From Sinonovacula constricta (taxonomy: Eukaryota > Mollusca > Bivalvia > Cardiida > Solecurtidae), in assembly GCA_007844125.1 (NCBI GenBank), contig CM017572.1, positions 38,937,397 to 39,001,396 on the forward strand: DNA of 64,000 nucleotides, given 5' to 3'. The stretch's first letter is position 1; the number at the start of each line of letters is the position of its first letter. The notes below the pieces were generated by a model. That model did no database searches. It was not told the DNA's origin and saw nothing but the letters and a program-made list of their open reading frames with translations. The translations under genes were made by a program, and so were the position numbers. Shown here piece after piece: positions 12,413 through 23,743 of this stretch.

Positions 12413-14473
12413 AATGTTTCTATAAAGTAGGAACTATTTCTGTGGGGTAATCTTGGAATTTGAATAATGGTTGATAATGTATACCCAGCCTATTACCATT
12501 TGTGGTTTGTTGCCTTATTAATGGCCTTCTATAAAAGACAAACAAGTAGACATTATAACAATAAATAAACCTAGAGTGCCTCTGTCTCTATCTGTCTCTG
12601 TCTGTCATTACAACAATAAATAAACATAGACATTTTGTTTCAACAGTCAATTCCATGCTGTAAGTTGATGTTTTTAGAACTGTAAAAAGGGGAGTTAATG
12701 TGATTTTATGCAGCCTAACCCATATTCTTAGGCTAGCTCCAGATTGTGAATGTCCCATTTTATGATATAAATGAATATCTAATTCTTAAGTTTGAACTAT
12801 GATATGTTTCTTTTCATAATAGTTTTTACTGAGTGTATGCTTATTGCAAATCACTAAAAATGTAGAACAGTGATGCAGACTGTGAAAGGCCCTCCTACTT
12901 TAATTAAGGCACTATTTTTCACTTCCATTATTTGTTCTATACTCTATATTGTTGTTTCTCTCCCTGTCTGTTTCACCTACGCACAATCCTGATATACGAA
13001 GAGAAAGAAAACTGCGTGAGAACAATTCATAGAAACATTCCAATAATAAGGAAATAAAAGTTCAGATACACTGTGCCAAGCAATCCATAGAGATTGGATT
13101 TAGAAAAACAATTGGTTTCTCTACAAATGTAGTGTTATATCTAAAATGATATTTGTTTGCTCCAAATTGGCTTGAATTATGTCACATTAAACACATATTG
13201 TGTTATTGACAATGTCCATGCAATGTAACAATTTGAATTCAGGTGGTTGAAGTGAAAAATTGATGCTTAAAATTCTTCTAGCTGACTTTTCGTGCACCTG
13301 TGATTCTCCCTCCATAAATAATCAATAGACACTACAATAGTGACTACAATTCTACTACTGCAATGTATTTCAAAACCTAAACTTATTTTCAAAGATTCCT
13401 CTTCTTATCACCTTTCTTTATTAGTCACATTCTTTGCTGTGTTTTTCTGAGCTCAAGAGTTGATGATAGCCGTTCAGACCTTGTATTCTTGTACAAAAGT
13501 GCAACACTATGCTGCAAACTAACATCTATATCTCAGACTGTCCTCACCCTTTGCTTATAAAAGTTGCATGTGGCTGTTGTTTCAAATTTTATTTCTTCAT
13601 TTTGCCAAATTAAGTACTTTCGCACCAAATTAATGTCTCATGTTGCAATTCCATAACCTGTTGTCATGGTAACCCAGCATTTTTAGCCTCCCACACATCC
13701 TGGTTTTATGTATTTAGGTCCTGCTGTAATGAATCTTGGGGGATAGGCTGGACTAAGGTTATTTTTTTATAGAAGTTGATGACTTTCAGTCAACATTCTA
13801 GGTTGTTTTTTTTTGTGTTTTTATTGCTGTGATGGATCCTTAAAGTGGGCCTTATGATGGTGATATGAGGCTGTGGCAGGCTGATAATAGCAGTGACATA
13901 TACATCAAGATGTTGTAGAGAGAAGGAAAAAGGACCCAAGGGAGTTTCAGCACCTTGATTTATAAGATTTGCTTCTCTGTATAGTAAGTTTGATTGCACA
14001 CAAAAAAAAAAAAATGTAATAAGATTATTTTTATATGATTATTCCTATATAAAATTGAATTAAACCAAAACATCTCTCGCCAAATACATGTTCTTTACAT
14101 TATACCTTTATGGTTTTTTATTATAAACATGTCAGACTTGAAAAACAATGTTTGCAAGAAAATAGAAGTATGTATTTTTTGAGGAACAGATCATTTGTCA
14201 GACAAAAAGAAAACTAATATCGAAGAGGAGGCAACACTTGGTGTGTTTGTTGTCTGCTCTATGTGGTGGAATATTGAAGATTTTGTGGCTTTTTGTAATG
14301 TGAACCTTTCTCATATTAGCTATTGATTTTCTTCTGTGATAGTCTTATATGTACTTTGGTCATATAAAATAACTCATATTATGTTGTATGGATAAAAGCT
14401 TGCAATATTTGTAAATTATGATGCTTAATTGTTGTTAAATTAGTATTCATATTTCTAATTATAAATAAACTGG
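12413..14473. other. No gene recognised
   Basis: AT-rich sequence with a short extra TCTG patch near 12580-12605 and an A14 run near 14000. No supportable gene. If NPDC1 is long, this is probably intronic. Confidence 0.45.
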
Positions 14474-14735
14474 AGGGGCGCCCATGGCGAAGTGGTAAAG
14501 TCTCCAATTTGTAACTCCCCTGACTGCTTAGCCTCTCACCACGTGAGTTTGAGTCCCATTCAGGGCGAAGGACAATGTGAGGTCTTTCAGCTGACTTTCG
14601 GTGCGCCGGGGGTTCTACCCACATGTGTCGGGGGGTCTTTCTCCACCAAAAAGCTAGATGTTGCTACATTTGTGTATAATTATCATAAAAGGTCGCTGCA
14701 ATATATTTAAAAAAACAACAACAAAAAACAATAAA
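14474..14735 (+). mobile_element. SINE family 1, near full length
   Basis: A tRNA-derived head begins at gcgcccatggcgaagtggta, with an A box near 14485-14496 and B box gtttgagtcc at 14547-14556. The body is gtgaggtctttcagctgact, ggtgcgccgggggttctacc and cacatgtgtcgg. The tail is ccaccaaaaagctagatg, a tcgctgcaatatat-like block and an A-rich end. At least seven related copies or fragments occur in this window, making it the dominant SINE here. Confidence 0.8.
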
Positions 14736-16099
14736 TGAACAGGTACAATGTAGTGTTTGTTCATTCTGTAGCATGTGTTTTTATATAAGAAGATTGTATT
14801 GGTTCTGAAGCAAGCTACATGTATGTTATTATAGCTTCAGATCGGACAGAGATGTCCCAGTAATGTTCACATCAAACTTCTTGGGACAGAGTGTCATTTT
14901 TAAAATGGTATCTGACACTTAATTGATATCAAATGTATGTAACTGTATTTCAGCCCTGTTATAGGATATTTTGGCTTAATGTCTACGAAGGCCCATACTT
15001 AGTCTACAAAAAACAATTTTGAATATTACCTGAATGTAAGACATAAAAAATATCGAAATAAATCACTCCAGTCTGTAAATAATCATGCTGCAGATTTCTG
15101 CTAAAAATAGTTATTGACATAAGCATGACTTACCCAGATAATGGTGATGTAATCTCAAAAGTAAAGAGTCTTAGTGATTTTCTTAGTTTGAAAATAGATA
15201 ACTGTGCAGCATAGCTTGCATAGGAAATTGTAGTGTCAGGTAGGGTGTTATGCTCCCTTTCTTATATAAATTTATGACATACATTAAAAGTATATAGTGG
15301 GGTTTTTTCAGGAAACAATCATTCATTTGGTTGTTTGAGAGAGAAAATTGGTCCAACCTGGTAGATGACACCTTTTAGATCTCTCTACTATAATTAACCC
15401 CATACTATAAGGACATCATAGTCACAAAGATTTATAATGTAAGATTAATTACATTGTAGTTGAAAAAGGTGTTAAGAAAAATATTAGAGTAACCTTTACT
15501 CACCATAAAGGCTGCACTTATTTTTCAGGACAGTTTAAGATTTAGTAGTGGACATAACAATACTGCAACATTCTTTAATGTGAAATATATGTTGCTATAG
15601 TAATTCCATGACCAGGTGCGTCCAAGCATGTTGCTTGATTTACATAAGAAAAAGAACTTTAAGAAAAGAAGAGAACCCAGTGAAAAGTTCTTTTATCACT
15701 ACTTGCCAGTTATCTTTTTTTGATGAATAACAAGTTTTACAATATCAAACTTGAGTTACATGTCTTGAAATGTATTCAACTGTGGTCTTGTATCAAATTC
15801 ATATTTCTCTTTATTTAATGCATTGATAATTTTGTATTGTGTGGTTTAGTACATCACCTACATTCTGTGACATTTTATTGTTGGAAGACAATAATTAGTA
15901 AAATAAATTATCTTAGTCAAATAAGTCAGGTTAAAAGGAAACACATAAAGAAGGGTAAATGATGGAGGAGTAGGAAGATGAAAGTAAGTAGATAATTGAA
16001 AAATCAATAACAAGAGGAAAGAACAATGAGGACATAAGAGATAAATGCAGGGAATATTAAATGAAAAGAAAATCTAAGGTCCTGCAATTAATTTATTTC
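14736..16099. other. No gene recognised
   Basis: AT-rich sequence between SINE copies. Nothing supportable on either strand. Confidence 0.45.
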
Positions 16100-16262
16100 C
16101 AGTCTGAGAACTTTCATGTAGGGAGGTTTTCCAGCTAATATGCAGTGCGCCGGTGTTTCTACCCAGGCATAAGTCTGGGGTCTTCCTCGTCAATCAGTTA
16201 GCCGGACGACGCCAATATAACCATAATTGTGTCGGTGTGATGTAACAATAAACAAAACAAAC
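16100..16262 (+). mobile_element. SINE family 1, 5'-truncated copy
   Basis: The body blocks ttccagctaatatgcagtgc, gccggtgtttctacccaggc, tctggggtcttcctcgtcaa and the tail aattgtgtcggtgtgatgta followed by aacaataaacaaaac match the other family 1 copies. The tRNA head is absent. Confidence 0.75.
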
Positions 16263-16679
16263 TTATATTTATTCATTAGGCAACATTAGGAATCTAGCAT
16301 CTTTCTTATGTCATTGGCTTTCTCATTTCCATTTATCCTGAAAAACCAATTATTCAGATTTTTCTCTCCCAGAGAGTGCTTCCTTACGCAGGAAGTTGCA
16401 TTGTTTCTAATGGCATTCTGCTTGTTGCTGATGTCCTTATTGAACCCATAGGACTGATATATTGCCTTTGTCATGATGTGTGGGAATGTAATGGAGCTTA
16501 TGTCAGTGGGTTAGTTTAAAAGGAAGCACCGACCCACAGATATTTCAGTGCAAAAGTTCTCTTATTTATACATTTTCTTTGTTCCCTGATATTTCTATTA
16601 TAAATCCTTAATCTTTCAAAAATCATCCAAATAATCTCAATTTGATCATTTTGAAAAACACCAACAATAGATTGTCACA

Positions 16680-16877
16680 TTCATTACTGAGCTGTTAAGA
16701 GTTGCCGACTTATAACTTCTCAGACACTTGCTGCATGGGTTTGAATCTTGGTTGAGGCGAGAACTTTTATGTATGGAGGGGTCCAGCTAACCTACAGTGG
16801 GATTCTACCCAGACCTGTGTCTTCCTGCACCAATAATTAGCTGGTTATCAGTGTGATGTAACAAAAATCAAAACAAA
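16680..16877 (+). mobile_element. SINE family 1, diverged copy with head
   Basis: Shows the head block gagctgttaagagttgccga, the B-box-like gggtttgaatcttgg, then ggtccagctaacctacagtg, gattctacccagacctgtgt, cttcctgcaccaataattag and a tail tgtgatgtaacaaaaatc. It is more diverged than the 14474 copy. Confidence 0.7.
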
Positions 16878-17591
16878 AGTGTTAAATTATGAATAATGAA
16901 TGTGTTGGTGCACAGTCATATTTTAGTTAGCAACAATGTAGATTCTCACCTGCTCACCTGCACTTCTGTAACAAGAGGACTTCTGACTGGCATTAACAGA
17001 TCACAAAAATGCAATGTTTGCATGTTTTTGTGTTTTGTTTCACAAAAAACATTACATGAATGACTTCAATCTTTATCAATTGTCCAACTGACCATATATG
17101 TCTCATTTTAACCACAAATCTGCTGTTTAAACTATGCCAAATAATTGTTTATTTTTTCATGGCAAACTTCAGGTATACATTAGGTTATACTGAATGACTT
17201 TGCAACTGATAGTGCAGACCTTTATCAGACAGTCCCTAATGGGAGTGACAACTCCAATAAGAGATGTCTGACATAGGTCATAGTTAAGGTTAGTGCACAT
17301 TTACTGGTTCCAACCAAGCCACAGCTTTGTAAATCAACATCATAGAATATGAATTATTGATTATAGAAAATCCTGATTTAATGAGCTTAGCTGTTGTTGT
17401 GACCTAAAAATTGATGAAACATGTTGACTATGGTGACCCTATTACTTGCTAGACTTGCTTATGGGGCCTTCCATCAACAATTATTAACTATCACCTAAAT
17501 CACCTGAATTATGACACTGTCAAATAAAAACAACACATCAATGATTCATAAAAATCTTTTAATGTAGAAATGTTTTCTTGTGTATTTTTAG

Positions 17592-17756
17592 ACTCCATTC
17601 TCGCGTAAAAGCTGCCAGTGATGTTGAATATCCAGCATACGGTGTTACTGGGCCTACAAAGGAACGCCTCCCATCTCCAGGCGACAGGAAGTTGGCTCAG
17701 AGCGCCCAGATGTATCATTATCAGCATCAGAAACAGCAGATGATTGCCATGGAAAA
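17592..17756 (+). CDS. NPDC1: NPDC1 homologue, antepenultimate coding exon
   Basis: The exon lies between a polypyrimidine-rich acceptor (tgtatttttag) and a consensus donor (gtaagt at 17757). It encodes a cytosolic-tail segment containing YPAYGVTGP, then SPGDRKLAQSAQMYHYQHQK and QQM. The AQSAxMYHYQHQxQQM block is the hallmark of the NPDC1/CAB-1 family, which are small single-pass membrane proteins of neural and secretory membranes; C. elegans CAB-1 binds the Rab regulator AEX-3. The exon opens with the third base of a split codon (17592) and ends with two bases of another. That split is completed exactly by the exon at 18113, and the reading frame continues into 20684. The upstream exons with signal peptide, ectodomain and transmembrane helix were not found in 1-17591 and may lie outside the window. 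The family assignment is strong. Confidence 0.93.
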
Positions 17757-18112
17757 GTAAGTTCTCCCCCTGCCCCCAAAGGTTGTTTCAATTGTTATGT
17801 TGAAGATAAAATGAATATTGAAGAACCCTTGTCTAGCTTCTTTGTCATCAGATCAACATAAATATTATAATTTATCATAGCCAGCTTTGACTGGTTGTTT
17901 TTAACTTCAGATTTGATGATAAGTTGGTTGTGTAATTACAGTTCATGGCATACTGGTAACTATGTGTAAAATTTAAGAAAGAGTTTCCTTCAGCCTTAAT
18001 TTAAAATTATTTTTTTTTTATAGTTAACCATATACTATTGCCATTTTTTTGTGTAGTTGATTGTATACTGTATTATACATTACAATGATCTATGATGTTG
18101 TCTCTCACAAAG

Positions 18113-18212
18113 AGCCAATGGTGACATGAAGCCAGACCAATCGGATGAGGAGTCGGAGGAGGAGAATGAGGAGGGAGACTATACCGTATATGAGTGTCCA
18201 GGGCTCGCTCCG
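18113..18212 (+). CDS. NPDC1: NPDC1 homologue, penultimate coding exon
   Basis: The acceptor is cacaaag at 18111-18112 and the donor gtacgt at 18213. Of the two adjacent AG dinucleotides, only the first keeps the frame of the preceding exon (AA plus A makes Lys). The 33 following codons read an acidic stretch, SDEESEEENEEGD, then YTVYECPGLAP. The acidic run followed by TVYECPGLAP is the second conserved block of NPDC1 proteins, and the exon ends in phase 0 exactly after Pro, as the next exon requires. The acidic tract is probably exposed in the cytosol. Reading through the donor gives an apparent 83-codon open frame, which is an artefact of intron retention. Confidence 0.93.
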
Positions 18213-18606
18213 GTACGTGTACACTGTAGAAACTCAATGGCATTCTGTCATTATAGAATGAATGGGCAGATTGGAGAAAGGAAACTAGAAAATGAACTCC
18301 TCCGTAGAATTATATTTGTAAATGCATTTTGGTCATTGACTTCCTTTGTGACCCTTTTTTTTACACAAGCTATTTAGTGTCATCATCATTTATTAAGTAA
18401 TACTATCCAAAACTTTATTTACATAAACAATTGCCTATGATTTTTTTAAGTTCTGTTTTACACCATCCCTAGGAGCAACTTAAATTTGTCATATTTTTGT
18501 ACATCTTTATTCTGAGTTTCATTAACCCTTTCAACATGTTGGGTGAAAGTTACTTCCAACATGCCTCACCCCAAATGTCTCACAGGTTTACTGCCTAGTT
18601 GTTTAC

Positions 18607-20586
18607 TATTGGGCAGTCCGATAACTCGGTTACTTCCCTTGAATTCAAAGGGAGGCTACTCGCCGCCGAGCCTCGGGGGACTAAGTAAAAAAAAAGATGG
18701 CGGACAAGGACAAAGAAATCAACGAAGCTTGTGTAAACAACTAAGAATTAGACCATTTCAAGCTAATAGATTTAAAGAAGTACCTGGCGAATCGTCGTTT
18801 GACTGGATCCTGAAGGGAATATCAGCTAATCGAGCGATTTATCGGCGCTCACAAGCTAGATATTACTGGCAATTATGAATTAAAAAGGAGAGACCAACTC
18901 GAGAAGAATTAGTAACACTTCTCCCTCCCTTAACTGGTAACAGGTCGCCCTTGATCGGTAACAGTTCGCCCTTGATCAGTAACATGTCGCCGTCGGATAT
19001 AAGTGTATATGTCAAGCAAAAATGTATACTTGTTAACTTATTTATAATTATTTCGACACAATTCACATCAATTTGTATTTGTTTCCATTGGCTTCATATG
19101 CATTATGAGTACTTCGGATAGAAGTGTACCATTTCCAAGCGTTAAATGAAGGGGGAAAATTATGTCAAGTAAAGTAAAGTAAAGCAATTTAATTTGTTGT
19201 ATAGTGTATATATTTGATAAGATATGCATACAAACACAATTAGTTGGTTGCCGTCTTAGTCGACCTCTTCATACTGTATTGTGATAAAGCTAGCGTACAT
19301 TGCGAGATTGAATCACTGACTGGTCTATTTATTGCAAGCACTTATACACATCTATGACGGCAAGCATCAGTTAAGATCATGGTGACTAATTATCAATCAA
19401 GATTAGTGCTGACGCTATCATCACAATAATGACTAGGCAAAAATCAGTTAACGATCACACACTGACCAATTTATTCATTTTAATTTTTATATACGTCTGT
19501 GTCGGTAAACATTAATCAAGATCACACTGACTAATTATCAGTCAATATTAGTGCGAATGGTATCATCACAATAATGACTGTAGGCAAACATCAATTAACA
19601 TTCACGCTTTTATGTGCAATTATAAGATAACTGCATACTCAAGTCATCTTTAGTGTGACAACCTTATTAAAGTATTTGCAACAAAATATGTATGCAACTA
19701 AGTAACATTAAAATCATTGCAACAGCGGAATTTTATTTAAATATAAAATATGAAATAAATAAACCACGTACACAGTATAATTATCACATTTTAGGACGCA
19801 ACATTGCATTTAAATCAAGGAACAGTGACAGTTCGTATATTGTACTGGGAGGATCAGATTTTTTTTCTTTGGTTAAAACAATTTTAAAATATGAAAAATA
19901 AAAATATAATAATTTACGATGCTAATAATACGATGTTAATAATAATAAAGATTAAGGAGACAAAAGAAGCATAAATTTAATGTGAATGGTGTCAAAAAAA
20001 AAAAAAAATAAATTAATAAGTTTACATTCTTTTTACTCAATTTCTTAAAGATTTTTAAGGGCAAAGGGTGGCGTATACACTTATATCAGAAGAGCTCATA
20101 ATGTATATTAAGACGAAGAAAACAAATACAATGTGAATGGTTATAAATAAATTAACAAATTAACTTTTTTTCTTGATGTATACACTTATATCCGAAGGCG
20201 ACATGTTATAAATCGAAGGGCGAACTGTTACCTATCTAGGGTGAGCTGTTACCAATCAAGGGCGAACTGTAACCAGTTAAGGGAGGGCGAAGTGTTATAA
20301 TACCATCCAAATGCGTCGCAGTCGATTTTTTTGAGGAAATCGATGCAATAAAACAGCTCTGTTTTCGACCACCTTCCCGCTATAAACACCTTTACATATT
20401 CAGCAATATTTCGGCGATTTCCATTTCGTTTTTTTTCTTTCTTTAATTAACTTTCCACTCGATGTTCGTGTTATACACACTGATAAAATTTCTACTTATA
20501 CCCCGGACGTTTTAATCAGCGCGAGTGCGCATGCGCATTCGGAGAGTACTCAAGGGCAGATAACTTAGTTATTGGACTGCCCAATA
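18607..20586. mobile_element. Decayed DNA transposon in NPDC1 intron
   Basis: The ends are imperfect terminal inverted repeats: tattgggcagtccgataact at 18607, and on the opposite strand tattgggcagtccaataact reading in from 20586. The similarity continues as gttacttcccttgaattc versus gttatctgcccttgagtac. Inside is a second inverted pair: about 18895-19140 (containing cccttgatcggtaacagttc and cggatataagtgtata) against about 20040-20312 in inverse orientation. A 146-bp tandem duplication sits in the middle (gactaattatca at 19383 and 19529). A decayed open frame lies near the left end. I could not settle the target-site duplication, so the superfamily is open. Confidence 0.7.
18697..19110 (+). 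pseudogene. Decayed transposon ORF with SAP-like motif
   Basis: One frame starting at ATG 18697 (MADKDKEINEAC) stays open for about 138 codons except for two in-frame stops, near 18742 and 18808. Between the stops it reads LDHFKLIDLKKYLANRRL, and after the second QLIERFIGAHKLDITGNYEL. The pattern L-x2-F-x-L-x-D-L-K-K-Y-L followed by LIERF resembles a SAP DNA-binding helix-extended-helix motif; this is my reading of the pattern, not a search result. Further on it runs into the SPLIGNSSPLISNMSP repeat produced by the inverted-repeat arm. It is broken and unlikely to be expressed as protein. Confidence 0.45.
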
Positions 20587-20683
20587 AATGTCTGCCTCAA
20601 ACATTAATTTTATTAAGTAATATTTCTTTTTTTTTTCACTGCTTAAGAATTAAGTTATTATATTTTTAATTTTCTATTTACAG

Positions 20684-20800
20684 ACTGGAGAAATGGAAGT
20701 AAGAAATCCTCTCTTTAACGAGGATGCACAGACTCCAAAAAATGGTGGACCAGCTTCAGTTATAAATGGCGCCAAGGATGGCGGGGAAGATTCTCAGTAA
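20684..20800 (+). CDS. NPDC1: NPDC1 homologue, last coding exon
   Basis: The acceptor is tttctatttacag at 20683. The exon reads TGEMEVRNPLF followed by a variable NEDAQTPKN tail and stops at TAA (20798-20800), giving 38 codons. Joined to the previous exon it makes ECPGLAP-TGEMEVRNPLF, the third conserved block of the family; vertebrate NPDC1 has the same EMEVRNPLF motif close to its C-terminus. The Gly- and Asp-rich end (GGPASVINGAKDGGEDSQ) is lineage specific. The intron before it (18213-20683) is mostly filled by a transposon. Confidence 0.93.
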   Translation, partial: TGEMEVRNPLFNEDAQTPKNGGPASVINGAKDGGEDSQ

Positions 20801-21475
20801 AATGAGGGAAGGCAGAGTCTACACTCAAATGAGTGGAGTTAATAAGCAAAGGGGTGTGGTACAATAGTGTAAGAGTTGAGTTATATAAATGTAGCTTGGG
20901 TTGGGGTAAAATTTACATCTTGTAGTCATTACAAAGAGTAGTAAAAGCTTTAACATTAAAAATGTCCTATTCTAATTGTCAATGTCATCAAATACCTGAC
21001 TTCATCTACAATAAAGTAAAAAAGCAAAAATATTATAAAAGCCACAGCTGCAGCCATCTTTCCTACATTAAACATGTCATTTTTTATTTATTTTTTTCAT
21101 AAAAAGTTTAAATCAGCTTTCTATAAATTCTGCTTAATTTTGAGTTAAGAGATAAAAAAATTTGGACCTTGAACTGTTGAACAGTTGTTGATTCTTTTTA
21201 AACTGTAAGCCTTTTTTCTTCATCTGGGTCAAAATTGTAAATTTTTAATAACACTGAATCAAACGTGTAAAATTTGCGTAAACCTTTACAGGTACAGGTA
21301 CATATAAAAAGGATTACCAAAATTTTTTGTTAATCAACTTTTTCAGGTCATAGTTTTTTTATCGTCCCCTTATTTTACTGTGTCTAAATGAATTCATGTT
21401 TAATATTTTTATTATTTATGTGATATAGACAGCTGATACCCTGTTGGCTTAATGTTACTGTGGTTTTTTATCTGG

Positions 21476-21507
<32 letters not shown>

Positions 21508-22900
21508 GATATATATATATATATAGATAGATAGATAAGTGATCGGAAATTTTCTCCTTTTTAGGAATTTCCAGTTGTAGCTTGGTTAATGGTTAGATGT
21601 TAAGTTTGTATTTATTTTTGTTGTTTTGTTTGAGAATGTGTTTTCAGACCTTTTACTGGGAAAACGTCACTCGAAATGAATATATTTTTACCTTAATACG
21701 CTTTAGGCTTTAAGAAGGGAAAAACACTATTATTACCTTTTGTGAAAAGCAGAGAGTTGTTCTATTACAATGATCGCTTAAAAATTGCAAAATTTATTGT
21801 TGTTAATAAATTAAAAATGTATTGTAAAGTGTTGGTCATTGAAATGCATATTTTTCTAAAATATTAATTTGTACTTTAAAAATTGAAGTAGCTGCTCTTT
21901 AGTAAGATGATAACAACAAAAGCATTCATATATTACTAGAGAATGGAATAATTAAAAATGGCACAATATTTGGATTTGTATTTTAATCTTTATCAATTTT
22001 CTTTTCTTTTTTAAAAAATGAAGAAAAATGTAAGTGCATTTAAATTCATGAATCTCTGAGAATTTTACATCTGCATTTATGATGCACATTGTTTTACTTC
22101 TGTTTCATCTCTTTTTACTAGTGTTAGAAACACACTTTTTTCATTAATCAAGATTAAAAAATAAACACAAAACATGTCTTTCATGTTGGACTTTTAATTA
22201 AGTTTTTTTTCATATATGGTAAATATTTTGTAGAACTATGTGTTATGTTTAAGTAAATATCCAGACCTTCCCCAACCCCCAGTACACACACTTAAAACTC
22301 TTGAAAAAATCACTTGCTAAAACACTGCAAACACTTTTTAATCCTTTCACAACTTTACTTGTAGAATCTTACAATTTTATCATTTGCTCTAGATTTTGTT
22401 AATATTTTACTTTTTGAAATTAAATAGATTTTTTTTATCTATTTAACTTCAAAAAGTTTTCATGATTTGGCTTCATTATTAAAGTTTCTGTTTGTTTTCT
22501 TTAAAGCTGTTATCTTGTCCTTGGCAATAACAATATATTCTTTAATTTCAATCTTTTATAAGCAAATTATGTATGAAAAAATATATATGATATGTACACT
22601 GTTGTTTTTTATTTGTTTGTATATTTAAATCTTTAAGAATAAAGCACACAAAGCCTCAGTTTTACTTCTAGCAAATTGTAATCAAAGTTAAGACTCATGT
22701 ATTTTTTATACATTGTATAAGAAATCCATTTTTTTCTCCAAATCTCAGTCCTAGAGGTTGTGAACAGCAATGCAAAGTTTTTTATTTTATTGTTTTAACT
22801 TTTTTCTGGTTGTGAAGAGATTCTCATAGCATTAACGTAAAAATATTAAAATGAACTTGTAGAGAATAAATACTGTCATTTGTACAGTGTTTATATAATT
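20801..22900 (+). other. NPDC1: Probable NPDC1 3' UTR
   Basis: AT-rich non-coding sequence after the stop codon. AATAAA polyadenylation hexamers occur at 21010, 22160, 22638 and 22865, so transcript ends of about 0.2, 1.4, 1.9 and 2.1 kb downstream of the stop are possible. Which one is used cannot be told from sequence. The UTR includes an (AT)n/(GATA) run at 21480-21537. Confidence 0.55.
21480..21537. repeat. (AT)n with GATA interruptions
   Basis: An AT-dinucleotide run followed by a short gatagatagata tail, within the presumed NPDC1 3' UTR. Confidence 0.95.
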
Positions 22901-23743
22901 CATCGCATTATTCTATACATTTCTTTTTGTGCAATATAGTGTACGTTCTTCCTTCTGAGTAGTCAATAAATCATTCATTATTATATTTACTCACACCAAT
23001 CTATAAGGAATATCAGAAATCCATTTTAATGTAAGCATCTGTCTGTGATCAAATTCTAAATAAAAATATAAACATTATTTAATTATGGTCCTTTCTCTAC
23101 AAGCTTTGTAAATTGCATAAGAAAAAAGAAAACTATCGTATCATTTCATTTCCATTAGACTTTATGACATAATACCCAACACTTATATTCGAATCAAGAC
23201 TTATTTACATCAATTGTTCTACAATTAGCAACCTTAAAGCACAAGTTTTCTTGATTATAACAATATCTTTATTTAGGTTGCCATGCATTCATGTCTGTAA
23301 GAATTCTTTTAAAAGACCGGGAAAAAAATATTTATGTTGTGACAATCTTTATTTGTTTGGTCACAAAAATAATGTTGGTTTTGTTTCATGTTGATAAGTT
23401 CATAATTGGTCTGCTTGATTTGTTTTACAAATTCAAGCATATGTTCAGAAATATTTTCAAAGAAATATTTTTTCAATAGAAACTGATACACCTCTGATCA
23501 TTACACAGCTGTTAATTACCATTCCAGGTTTTGTTGCTGCCAAAAATACATTTTGTGATTAAACATAAAAAGTTATATACACTTCTTTTTAGACTAGAAT
23601 GTAATAAAACAAATCTTTTCAAGATGTGGGTCAATTTGAAATAAAACTACCAGTAGTCCTTCAATTATGTTGCTTGTTTATTTACACACCCTGTCTTGTA
23701 TTCAGGGGTGATGATACTAAATACCAACTGGAAATACACCTAT
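22901..23743. other. No gene recognised
   Basis: AT-rich spacer between the presumed NPDC1 3' UTR and the hAT-like element. Overlapping 60-codon open frames on both strands at 23291-23491 show no domain. Confidence 0.5.

Noticed and set aside
18607..18650. Target-site duplication for the NPDC1 intron element
   Set aside because: Flanks tttac and aatgt do not match convincingly; boundaries are too decayed to call the superfamily.
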